From contig JACQEH010000176.1 of NCBI GenBank assembly GCA_016200675.1, positions 1-7,308 of the forward strand: a DNA stretch of 7,308 nt. The letters are read 5' to 3'. Origin of the DNA: Chloroflexota bacterium (lineage in GTDB: Bacteria; Chloroflexota; Limnocylindria; Limnocylindrales; CSP1-4). Position 1 is the first letter of the stretch. Every line of letters starts with the position of its first letter. A model generated the notes under the pieces. That model worked only from the letters and a program-made list of their open reading frames with translations. It did not search any database and was not told the origin of the DNA. A program made the position numbers and the translations under genes. Shown in pieces: positions 1-6,187 of the stretch.

Positions 1-600
1 ATCCAGATCGACACGACGAATGTCCTGTTCATCTGCGGTGGCGCCTTCGACGGCCTCGAGAAGATCGTGGAGGAGCGGATCGGGCGGCGCTCCATCGGCT
101 TCGGCTCGGATGCCGAGCCGACGAAGGCGGAGCGAGCCCAGATCCTCCGGCACCTGATGCCCGAGGACCTCCTGAAGTTCGGGCTCATTCCCGAGTTCAT
201 CGGCCGCCTGCCGGTCATCGTGACCCTCTCGGCCCTCACCGCCGACGACCTCGTCCGCGTCCTGATCGAGCCCAAGAACGCCGTCGCCCGCCAGTTCCAG
301 CGATTCCTGTCCCTGGACAAGGTCGAGCTGGTCTTCACGCCGGGGGCGCTGCGGGCCGCGGCGGAGGTCGCCCTGGACCGCAAGACCGGGGCCCGGGCCC
401 TCCGCTCAATCGTGGAGGAGGCCCTTCTCGAGGTCATGTACGACATTCCGGAGCGGCCCGAGATCCGCAAGTGCATCATCACCGAGGAGACGATCCGGGA
501 CCGCCGGACGCCGCTCCTGCTGACCAAGACCGAGGTCGACAAGGGCGTCGACGAGACCAACTACGAGACCTGGCTGGCGGAGCAGGGCGCGAGCGCCTGA
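1..600 (+). CDS. clpX: ATP-dependent Clp protease ATP-binding subunit ClpX, C-terminal part (5' end outside window)
   Basis: ClpX is the hexameric AAA+ unfoldase that recognises tagged proteins and threads them into the ClpP chamber in the cytoplasm. The reading frame is open from base 1 and gives 199 residues, about the last half of a protein usually near 420 residues long. Visible landmarks, numbered from the window edge, are the sensor-1 strand NVLFICGGAF (7-16), the IGF tripeptide at 32-34 in the loop that docks on ClpP, the FGLIPEFIGRLPV segment with the arginine-finger Arg at about 69, and the sensor-2 motif GARALRSIVEE (130-140). The zinc-binding domain, Walker A and B and pore loops lie upstream and cannot be checked. 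The IGF loop implies a ClpP partner. A GTG at 67 could be mistaken for a start, but homology continues upstream of it, so it is an internal valine. The next gene follows after 9 bases, suggesting co-transcription. Confidence 0.96.
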   Translation: MQIDTTNVLFICGGAFDGLEKIVEERIGRRSIGFGSDAEPTKAERAQILRHLMPEDLLKFGLIPEFIGRLPVIVTLSALTADDLVRVLIEPKNAVARQFQRFLSLDKVELVFTPGALRAAAEVALDRKTGARALRSIVEEALLEVMYDIPERPEIRKCIITEETIRDRRTPLLLTKTEVDKGVDETNYETWLAEQGASA

Positions 601-609
601 CCGCCGACC

Positions 610-1137
610 GTGGACCACCGCGATCATGTCGCCCTGATCCGGGGCGGTGTCGAGGGTGGCGGGCCCCGATGGCTCGAGCTCGGGGCAGGGGAGGGCGCGT
701 TCACCCTCGCGCTCGCCGACGTCCTGGGGCCGGGCGGCGAAATCGTGGCCCTCGATCGGGACGGCGCGGCGCTCCGGACTGCGGTGGCGGCGATTGAGGG
801 ACGGTTCCCGGTCGTCACGGTCGCCACGATGACCGGGGATTCCACGGTCGGGCTTCCAGGGGGTCCGTTCGACGGGATCCTGGCGGCCAACAGCCTCCAC
901 TTCGTGGGCGACCGCCGCGCGGTCCTCGGCGCGGCCTGGACCACCCTCCGCCCGGGCGGCAGGCTCGTCGTGGTCGAATACGACGCCGATCGCGGCAATC
1001 CCTGGGTTCCGCACCCCTTCGGCTTCGAGCGCTGGAGGTCCGAGGCTGCTGCCGCCGGGTTCGGGGAGGTCCGCCTCCTGCATCGCGTCCCGAGCCGCTT
1101 CCTCGGCGCCATCTATGGCGCGGTCACGACACGCTGA
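610..1137 (+). CDS. Small class I SAM-dependent methyltransferase, substrate unknown
   Basis: This is a 175-residue protein with the Rossmann-like methyltransferase core. Motif I is WLELGAGEGAF (21-31), the SAM-binding glycine loop. The acidic residue after strand 2 is Asp49 in IVALDRD and would hold the SAM ribose. A motif-IV-like segment FDGILAANSLHF spans 87-98, and LRPGGRLVVVEYD (113-125) is the strand 5 region common in methyltransferases acting on small molecules or lipids. The C-terminal 50 residues show no recognisable substrate domain. There is almost no N-terminal extension before motif I, so the protein is near the minimum size for the fold. The start is GTG at 610; no Shine-Dalgarno is visible, and translation may be coupled to the clpX stop 9 bases upstream. 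The fold is clear from the motifs. The acceptor molecule cannot be named, and proximity to clpX does not reveal it. Confidence 0.85.
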   Translation: MDHRDHVALIRGGVEGGGPRWLELGAGEGAFTLALADVLGPGGEIVALDRDGAALRTAVAAIEGRFPVVTVATMTGDSTVGLPGGPFDGILAANSLHFVGDRRAVLGAAWTTLRPGGRLVVVEYDADRGNPWVPHPFGFERWRSEAAAAGFGEVRLLHRVPSRFLGAIYGAVTTR

Positions 1138-1147
1138 ACGTCGAGCC

Positions 1148-1187
1148 CGGCCCGGCGAGAACGGGCCGCCGAGCACGGGCCGCCGAG
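1148..1187 (+). repeat. GC-rich hairpin and 13-base tandem repeat after the methyltransferase gene
   Basis: CGGCCCG (1148-1154) and CGGGCCG (1162-1168) form a 7-bp stem with a 7-base loop, 10 bases after the stop codon. The right arm lies in ACGGGCCGCCGAG (1161-1173), which is repeated exactly at 1175-1187 with one base between the copies, so the left arm could pair with either copy. No run of T follows. The position suits a transcript end for the clpX-methyltransferase unit, but without a U-tract an intrinsic terminator is unproven. Confidence 0.4.
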
Positions 1188-1205
1188 GACCGTTGGGGCA
1201 CGTGC

Positions 1206-1211
1206 TATCCT
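1206..1211 (+). promoter_or_regulatory. Candidate -10 element for the T-box leader and valS
   Basis: TATCCT sits 8 bases before the first base of the T-box Stem I (1220), which would put a transcription start at about 1217-1220, as expected for a leader whose RNA begins at Stem I. No convincing -35 hexamer lies 16-18 bases upstream. A TTGGGG at 1193-1198 is too close to serve as one. The call rests on position and the -10 match only. Confidence 0.4.
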
Positions 1212-1401
1212 CTCGTCCTCACGGCAGGGACCGAGAGGAGTAGGGCCGGGTCGGCCACGGAGCGAGCGCGGGACGGTGCGAGCCGCGCGGGCACGACGGA
1301 CCCGAAGGTCGCTCGTGAGCCGTGCGGTCGGCGCCCGATAGCGCGCCACGAGGAGGCCTGGGGACGGCGCCCGCGATGAGCGGAGTGCCACGGACCTCGA
1401 A

Positions 1402-1436
1402 CCAGCAGGTGGTACCACGACCCGTTCGTCCGCTGG
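1402..1436 (+). promoter_or_regulatory. T-box antiterminator / antisequestrator
   Basis: CCAGC (1402-1406) pairs exactly with GCTGG (1432-1436), and GG (1408-1409) pairs with CC (1430-1431) with A1407 bulged out. The seven-base bulge TGGTACC (1410-1416) follows, then ACGA (1417-1420) pairs with TCGT (1426-1429) around a five-base loop. This is the standard two-helix antiterminator architecture, with the bulge free to bind the tRNA acceptor end. It uses bases 1430-1436, which are also needed by the 1420-1446 hairpin, so the two folds exclude each other. Confidence 0.88.
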
Positions 1437-1446
1437 ACGAGCGGGT
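1420..1446 (+). terminator. Competing hairpin of the valS T-box (terminator or RBS sequestrator)
   Basis: ACCCGTTCGTCC (1420-1431) pairs along 12 bases with GGACGAGCGGGT (1435-1446), with one G-U pair and a three-base loop. It begins inside the T-box motif and would form when charged or no tRNA is bound. The next bases, TCGATGCATTC, are not a U-tract, so this is not a textbook intrinsic terminator. The 3' arm ends 3 bases before ATG 1450, so it could hide the ribosome site if that codon is the true start. It is 27 bases from the alternative start at 1474. Confidence 0.75.
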
Positions 1447-1457
1447 TCGATGCATTC

Positions 1458-1463
1458 AGGGAG
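1458..1463 (+). promoter_or_regulatory. Ribosome binding site favouring the 1474 start of valS
   Basis: AGGGAG lies 10 bases before ATG 1474. The other in-frame candidate, ATG 1450, has only the weak GGACGAGCGGG ahead of it, which is locked in the T-box hairpin. The N-terminal sequence does not settle the choice. Confidence 0.55.
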
Positions 1464-1473
1464 CGACACGCGG

Positions 1474-4200
1474 ATGACGGAGACGGGGCTCGCCAAGGCC
1501 TACCGGCCGGCTGACGTCGAGGGCGCGATCTACGAGCGCTGGCTGGCGGCCGACGTCTTCGCCCCCGACGGAGCCGGCTCGCGGGCCGATCCGGCGGCGC
1601 CGCCGTTCGTCATCATCCAGCCGCCGCCCAACGTCACCGGCTCGCTCCACCTGGGCCACGCCCAGCGGACCGCGGTCGAGGACCTGATGGTCCGCCACGC
1701 CCGGATGCAGCGCCGGCCGACCCTCTTCCTGCCCGGCCTGGACCACGCCAGCATCGCCGCCCAGTTCGTCCTGGACCGGATCATCGCCAGGGAGGGCGAG
1801 ACGCGGGCGTCGCTCGGCCGCGAGCGCTACCTGGAGCGAATGCGGGCGTTCTCGGATTCGACGAAGCCGGTGATGCTGGGCCAGCAGCGGCGCGTCGGCG
1901 CCTCGGCGGACTGGGCGCGCCTGCGGTTCACGATGGATGACCGCAGCGCCAGGGCCGTCCGCCACGCCTTCGTGACGCTCTGGCGGGCGGGCCTGGCCTA
2001 CCGGACCGAGGCCCTCGTCAACTGGTGCCCCGGCTGCCGGACGAGCATCTCCGACCTTGAAGTGATCGCGACGCCCACCACCGGGACGCTCTGGTTCGTC
2101 CGCTACCACCTGATCGACGCGGCCACCGGCCTGCCCGACCCGGCGGCCTGGGTCACGGTCGCGACGACCCGCCCCGAGACGATCCTCGGCGACACCGGCG
2201 TCGCCGTCCATCCGGCCGACGACCGCTACGCGGCCCTCGTCGGGCGCCTCGTGCGGATCCCGTTCGTGGAGCGCGACGTCCCGATCGTGGCCGACCAGTC
2301 CGTCGATCAAGGCTTTGGGACGGGCGCGGTCAAGGTCACGCCCGCCCACGACGCGACGGACCTCGAGACCGGGCGCCGCCACGGGCTGGCCTCGATCGAC
2401 GTCATGACCGACGAGGGAGCCATCAACGACCGCGGCGACGGCTACACGGGGCTGGACCGGTTCGCGGCCAGGACGCGGATCCTGGAGGACCTCGCCGCCC
2501 GCGGCGACCTCGAAGGCGAGCGTCCGCACGAGATGGTCCTCGGGCACTGCCAGCGTTCCGACGACGTGATCGAGCCACGGCTCAAGGTCCAGTGGTTCGT
2601 CAGGACCGAGCCGCTGGCCGCCCGCGCCCTCGAGGCGACGCGGTCGGGCCGGACGCGGATCCTCCCGGAGCGGTTCGAGAAGACCTGGGAGCACTGGTTG
2701 ACGAACATCCGGGACTGGAACGTCAGCCGCCAGCTGTGGTGGGGCCACCGCATCCCGGCGTGGTACTGCCTGGACGGCCACATCACGGTCTCCGAGCTCG
2801 AGACCGGGCCCCCGGCCTGCGAGACCTGTGGTGCCGCCGCCTCGAAGCTTCGCCAGGATTCCGACATCTTCGACACCTGGTTCAGCTCGGGGCTCTGGCC
2901 GTTCTCGACGCTCGGCTGGCCCGACGAGACGGACGACCTTGCCCGCTACTACCCGGGCTCGGTCATGGAGACCGGCTACGACATCCTCTTCTTCTGGGTC
3001 GCCCGGATGATGATGCTGGGCCTCGCCCTGACCGATCGGGTGCCGTTCGAGACGGTCTACCTCTCGGGCCTCATCCGCGACCCCTACGGCAAGAAGATGT
3101 CGAAGACGACGGGCAACGTCGTCGACCCGCTCGAGATCATCGAGACGACCGGTGCCGACGCCCTGCGGTTCGCCCTGATCCACGGGGCCACGCCGGGCCT
3201 CGACCAGCGCTTCGGCGAGGCCAAGGTGGAGAACGCCAGGAACTTCGCCAACAAGCTCTGGAACGCCACGCGGTTCGTGCTCGGGGCGCGACCCGCCTCC
3301 ATCGCCCCCGACGCTGCCCGGGAGGCGCCGGATCCGGTGCGACTGGGCCTGGCCGAGCGCTGGATGCGGTCGCGGGCGGCGGCGACGGTCGCCGAGGTCC
3401 ACGCGGCCATGGCCGGCTTCCAGTTCGCCGAGGGGACGCGGACGATCTACGACGCTGTCTGGACGGAGTTCTGCGACTGGGGCCTGGAGCTGGCGAAGCC
3501 GCGCCTCGGCGATGCCTCCCTGTCTGCGGCGGTCCGCGCGGCGACGTGGTGGACCCTCGTCGAGGTTCTCGACACCTACCTCCGGCTGCTCCACCCGGTC
3601 ATGCCCTTCGTCACCGAGGAGCTGTGGGGCTCGCTGCCCCGCGCCGTCACGGATCCCGGCCTCCTCATCGTGGCCGACTGGCCAGCGACCGGCGCGACGG
3701 ACGCCGGCGCGGACCTGGCCGTCGGCGCCGTCATCGAGCTGGTCCGGGGCATCCGCAACGCCCGGGCCGAGGCCGGCCTGGAGCCGGGGGCGTGGCTGCC
3801 GCTCGAGGTGATCGTGCCGGTGGGTCTTCGCCCGGCGCTCGACGCGCTGGCGCCGGCCCTCGAGCGCCTCGCCCGCGCGCGACCGCTCACGTTGACGGCG
3901 GGCACGCCCGCCGGGGGCCGGGCTCCCGGCAGCCCGGCGCGGCCGGGCGAGCTGGTGGTCCTGGCCGGGGAGCTCGAGGGCCGGATCACGACGGCCCGCG
4001 AGGGAGGGGCCGACGGCGATCGTCCGCGACTCGAGCGTGAGCTCGCGGAGGCTGCCAGCCTGCTCGCGGCCGCGCGCACGAGGCTGGCCAACGCGGACTT
4101 CGTGGCTCGCGCGCCGGCAGCCGTCGTGGAGCAGGCCAGGGCACGCGAGGCTGAGCTGGCCGAGCGGGTCGATCGCCTCGAGGCGCGCCTGCGACCCTGA
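1474..4200 (+). CDS. valS: Valyl-tRNA synthetase (class Ia)
   Basis: ValS charges tRNA-Val with valine in the cytoplasm and hydrolyses Thr-tRNA-Val in its editing domain. The protein is 908 residues from ATG 1474 (916 from ATG 1450), full length for the family. The HIGH box is HLGH (59-62) within PPPNVTGSLHLGHA, a ValS signature. CPGC (185-188) is a likely zinc knuckle. TTRPETILGDTGVAVHP belongs to the CP1 editing domain. WNVSRQLWWGHRIPAWYC is the conserved post-editing segment; with Cys432 and CETC (449-452) it suggests a second metal site. SDIFDTWFSSGLWPFSTLGWP and the KMSKT loop (541-545, usually KMSKS) complete the catalytic core. NFANKLWNATRFVL opens the anticodon-binding domain. The last 60 residues or so are a charged, Leu/Ala-rich coiled coil, the ValS-specific tRNA-binding arm. 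The segment after HIGH reads GLDHASIAAQ rather than the common GTDHAGIATQ. Expression is probably set by the upstream valine T-box. The gene ends convergently with the sugar transporter operon. Confidence 0.97.
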   Translation: MTETGLAKAYRPADVEGAIYERWLAADVFAPDGAGSRADPAAPPFVIIQPPPNVTGSLHLGHAQRTAVEDLMVRHARMQRRPTLFLPGLDHASIAAQFVLDRIIAREGETRASLGRERYLERMRAFSDSTKPVMLGQQRRVGASADWARLRFTMDDRSARAVRHAFVTLWRAGLAYRTEALVNWCPGCRTSISDLEVIATPTTGTLWFVRYHLIDAATGLPDPAAWVTVATTRPETILGDTGVAVHPADDRYAALVGRLVRIPFVERDVPIVADQSVDQGFGTGAVKVTPAHDATDLETGRRHGLASIDVMTDEGAINDRGDGYTGLDRFAARTRILEDLAARGDLEGERPHEMVLGHCQRSDDVIEPRLKVQWFVRTEPLAARALEATRSGRTRILPERFEKTWEHWLTNIRDWNVSRQLWWGHRIPAWYCLDGHITVSELETGPPACETCGAAASKLRQDSDIFDTWFSSGLWPFSTLGWPDETDDLARYYPGSVMETGYDILFFWVARMMMLGLALTDRVPFETVYLSGLIRDPYGKKMSKTTGNVVDPLEIIETTGADALRFALIHGATPGLDQRFGEAKVENARNFANKLWNATRFVLGARPASIAPDAAREAPDPVRLGLAERWMRSRAAATVAEVHAAMAGFQFAEGTRTIYDAVWTEFCDWGLELAKPRLGDASLSAAVRAATWWTLVEVLDTYLRLLHPVMPFVTEELWGSLPRAVTDPGLLIVADWPATGATDAGADLAVGAVIELVRGIRNARAEAGLEPGAWLPLEVIVPVGLRPALDALAPALERLARARPLTLTAGTPAGGRAPGSPARPGELVVLAGELEGRITTAREGGADGDRPRLERELAEAASLLAAARTRLANADFVARAPAAVVEQARAREAELAERVDRLEARLRP

Positions 4201-4209
4201 GGAGTTGCG

Positions 4210-4240
4210 GCCCGCCGCGACGGGGACCGCCGCGGCGGGC
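4210..4240. terminator. Hairpin between convergent valS and the permease gene
   Basis: GCCCGCCGCG (4210-4219) pairs perfectly with CGCGGCGGGC (4231-4240), 10 bp around an 11-base loop, 9 bases after the valS stop and 13 bases beyond the permease stop on the other strand. It is placed to end transcripts from both sides. No T-run follows on either strand, so it may act as an mRNA 3'-end stabiliser or a weak terminator. Confidence 0.55.
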
Positions 4241-4253
4241 GTGGAGGAGGAGC

Positions 4254-5153
4254 TCAGCCCTTGACCGCGCCCCCGGTGATGCCGCGGACGAAGTAGCGCT
4301 GGAGGGCGAAGAAGACGGCCAGGGGCAGGGCCATCGACAGGAACGCTGCGGGCCCCAGGAGCTCCCAGCCGGCGCCGAACTGGTTGACCAGGTTGTTGAT
4401 CTGGACGGTCATCGGCAGGTTCTCGGGCCGCACGGAGCCGAGGTAGATGAACGCGACGAGGAGGTCGTTCCAGACGAAGAGGAACTGGAAGATCGCCAGG
4501 GCGGCGATGGCCGGCACGCTCATGGGGAGGGCCAGCCGGAAGAACGAGGTCACCGGGCTGGCGCCGTCGATCGCCGCCGACTCGAAGACCTCCTTGGGCA
4601 GCGAGCCCATGAAGTTCCGGAGGAGGTAGATCGCGAACGGCAGCCCGTAGCCGGCGTGCGCCAGCCAGACCGTCAGGAACTCGCCGGCGATGTTGAGCTT
4701 GCCGTAAGCCTGCAGGATCGGGATGAACGTCGTCTGGAGGGGCACCACCAGGAGCCCGACGACCGCCACGAACAGCCCGTTCCGGAACGGGAAGTTCATC
4801 CAGCTGAAGGCGTAGGCGGCAAAGGCCGCAACGAAGATCGGGATGATCGTGGCTGGGATCGTGATGAACAGGCTATTGATGAAGCCGCTGCCGATGTCGG
4901 TCTGGCCGAGGACCTTGGCATAGCTGTCGAGGGTCAGGCCCGTCGGCGGGAAGAGCGCCGTCCACCAGCCCGAGGCCGTGATGTCGGCGGAGGACCGGAA
5001 CGAGTTCACGAACAAGCCGATCGTCGGCAGCAGCCAGATGAGCATCAGGATGACGAGGGTTCCGTGGAGGACGAGGCGCCGGAGACCGCCCCCGAAGGCC
5101 CGTCGTCCGGGCCTCGCGACGGCCGCCCGCTCGGCTCCGGCCAGCGCCGTCAT
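4254..5153 (-). CDS. Carbohydrate ABC transporter permease, MalG/AglG-like
   Basis: This is one of two inner-membrane subunits of a sugar importer (binding-protein-dependent transport, CUT1 class), 299 residues long. About six membrane segments are visible, including 31-50, 95-117, 127-147, 160-178, 212-235 and 267-286. The cytoplasmic EAA loop, which docks on the ATPase, is at 188-210, with ESAAIDGASP leading to the conserved LALP. LPTIGLFVNSFR and ASGWWTAL near the N-terminus recall AglG of alpha-glucoside transporters, though the large periplasmic insert I remember for rhizobial AglG is absent. The start is ATG at 5153, with AGGAGG (complement of 5161-5166) 7 bases upstream. The start overlaps the stop of the preceding permease by ATGA, so the two are translationally coupled. 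The frame is open upstream of this ATG to 5585, but that part lies inside the neighbouring permease and reads as a non-membrane, low-complexity shadow. It is the last gene of the operon. Confidence 0.94.
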   Translation of the reverse strand: MTALAGAERAAVARPGRRAFGGGLRRLVLHGTLVILMLIWLLPTIGLFVNSFRSSADITASGWWTALFPPTGLTLDSYAKVLGQTDIGSGFINSLFITIPATIIPIFVAAFAAYAFSWMNFPFRNGLFVAVVGLLVVPLQTTFIPILQAYGKLNIAGEFLTVWLAHAGYGLPFAIYLLRNFMGSLPKEVFESAAIDGASPVTSFFRLALPMSVPAIAALAIFQFLFVWNDLLVAFIYLGSVRPENLPMTVQINNLVNQFGAGWELLGPAAFLSMALPLAVFFALQRYFVRGITGGAVKG

Positions 5154-6124
5154 CGGATTGCCTCCTGGGCACGGAAGCGGTTGATGTTGACGAGCATGAC
5201 CGGGATGATCGCGATGAGGAGGACCACGGCCAGCGCGCTGCTGCGGCCGAACTCGTTGAACGACATCTGCTTGATCATCAGGCTCGCGACGACGTCCGTG
5301 CCGAAGTTGCCGCCCGTCATCACGTACACGATGTCGAAGGCCTTGAGGGCGGTGATGACCATCGTGGTCGAGACGACGGCGATTGTGGGCGTCAGGAGCG
5401 GGAAGACGATCCTCCGAAAGACCTGCCACTCTGTCGCGCCGTCGACCCGGGCCGCCTCGAGGAGCTCCGGGCTGATGCCCTTCAGCGCGGCCGATAGGAT
5501 GACCATGGCGAAGCCCGTCCACATCCAGGCCATGACGATGATCAGCAGGATGGTGTTGAAGGCACCCGTCTCGACCTGCAGCCATGAGATCGGCTTGAAG
5601 CCGAAGAGGGTCAGCATCGCGTCGAGGGTGCCCGTCTGGGGCTGGCCGGCCGACTGGTACTCGAACATGAAGCGCCAGATCACGGCAGCGGCCGTCATGC
5701 TGATGGCGAGCGGCACGAAAATGATCGATTTCGCAATCGACTCATAGCGGACACGGTCCACGAGGACCGCGACGATCAGGCCCAGGCCGACCGTGATCAG
5801 CGTCAGGAACACGACCCACAGGACGTTGTTGCGGAGGGCGGTCAGGGCGTCGCCGCTGGTGAAGAACCACGAGTAGTTGGCGAACCCGACCCAGCTGCCC
5901 GCGAGACGGCCCTGGAAGCTCCGCAGGATCGTCAGGATCGTCGGCCAGATCAGGAACAGGAACAGGAACAGGAGCGCCGGCAGGAGCCACAGCCACGGGC
6001 GCAGCCGGGTCCGCAGGTGCTCCGATGTCCGGGCGAGCACGAGCTCGGTCCCGTAGATGTAGCCGATGATGACGGCCGGCATGCCGATCACCACGGCGGC
6101 CGCCGTCCCCAGCCGAGGATCCAT
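5150..6124 (-). CDS. Carbohydrate ABC transporter permease, MalF/AglF-like
   Basis: This is the partner membrane subunit of the importer, 324 residues. An extra hydrophobic segment at 7-30 precedes the usual first helix (43-66). This layout matches AglF-type alpha-glucoside permeases as I remember them. Further membrane segments lie near 101-122, 132-151, 190-212, 244-262 and 296-314. The EAA loop is at 222-242, reading LEAARVDGATEWQVFRRIVFP, with the conserved Gly-Ala that contacts the ATPase. The start is ATG at 6124, with GGGAGG (complement of 6131-6136) 6 bases upstream, a strong site. Its stop shares ATGA with the next permease start. The substrate-binding protein gene lies 63 bases upstream, across a strong hairpin. 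Family membership is secure; the alpha-glucoside assignment rests on resemblance of all three proteins and is moderate. Confidence 0.94.
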   Translation of the reverse strand: MDPRLGTAAAVVIGMPAVIIGYIYGTELVLARTSEHLRTRLRPWLWLLPALLFLFLFLIWPTILTILRSFQGRLAGSWVGFANYSWFFTSGDALTALRNNVLWVVFLTLITVGLGLIVAVLVDRVRYESIAKSIIFVPLAISMTAAAVIWRFMFEYQSAGQPQTGTLDAMLTLFGFKPISWLQVETGAFNTILLIIVMAWMWTGFAMVILSAALKGISPELLEAARVDGATEWQVFRRIVFPLLTPTIAVVSTTMVITALKAFDIVYVMTGGNFGTDVVASLMIKQMSFNEFGRSSALAVVLLIAIIPVMLVNINRFRAQEAIR

Positions 6125-6144
6125 CAGGTACCTCCCGCCAGACC

Positions 6145-6179
6145 ACGATCGGGGAGCGGCGGAGCCGCTCCCCGATCGT
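6145..6179 (-). promoter_or_regulatory. Intercistronic 16-bp perfect hairpin between binding protein and permease genes
   Basis: ACGATCGGGGAGCGGC (6145-6160) is the exact reverse complement of GCCGCTCCCCGATCGT (6164-6179), with a three-base loop. In the operon's direction it begins 8 bases after the binding-protein stop and ends 8 bases before the permease Shine-Dalgarno. No U-tract follows, so full termination is unlikely. A structure here commonly protects the upstream mRNA or partly attenuates readthrough, so that binding protein exceeds permease. Confidence 0.8.
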
Positions 6180-6187
6180 CCCGTCGA

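Larger units (their letters stand above)
1220..1446 (+). promoter_or_regulatory. T-box riboswitch sensing uncharged tRNA-Val, leader of valS
   Basis: A T-box leader pairs with a specific tRNA and lets the downstream synthetase gene be expressed when that tRNA is uncharged. Stem I is closed by CACGGC (1220-1225) with GCCGTG (1319-1324). Above it are unpaired bases resembling the kink-turn (AGGGAC; TGA 1316-1318), then CGAG (1232-1235) with CTCG (1312-1315). The specifier loop has AGTA (1239-1242) opposite GAA (1304-1306), followed by GTC at 1308-1310, a valine codon. The distal helix GCGCGG (1266-1271) with CCGCGC (1283-1288) carries GGTGCGAG (1275-1282), the tRNA-elbow-binding type loop, and AGCGAG precedes it. 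The T-box motif is AGGTGGTACCACG (1407-1419). Its bulge TGGT would pair with an ACCA tRNA end, and tRNA-Val has A73. Stems II and III fall in 1325-1400; a GGCGC/GCGCC pairing (1330-1334 with 1343-1347) is one of several options there and is unresolved. Confidence 0.92.

Noticed and set aside
406..1176. A 256-codon - strand frame opposite clpX and the methyltransferase
   Set aside because: Both + strand genes carry family motifs; the antisense product is compositionally biased and unrecognisable.
1193..1198. TTGGGG as a -35 box
   Set aside because: It is only 7 bases from the TATCCT -10 candidate; functional spacing is about 16-18.
1219..1455. A short - strand frame across the valS leader
   Set aside because: The bases are explained by the T-box RNA folds, and the peptide has no recognisable feature.
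1456..3594. A 712-codon open frame on the - strand opposite valS
   Set aside because: It is antisense to a complete ValS, is rich in Arg, Gly, Asp and Pro with no recognisable domain, and is the usual shadow frame of high-GC third-position bias.
2592..4040. A 482-codon + strand frame inside valS in another phase
   Set aside because: Its translation is an Arg/Gly/Pro-rich low-complexity string, while every ValS motif lies in the main frame.
5154..5585. N-terminal extension of the second permease upstream of ATG 5153
   Set aside because: That stretch is the coding region of the first permease in another frame. ATG 5153 has AGGAGG at good spacing, and the protein from there has normal length.
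4656..5747. A 363-codon + strand frame opposite the permeases
   Set aside because: It is antisense to two well-supported permeases with good ribosome sites and a coupled ATGA overlap, and shows no domain of its own.
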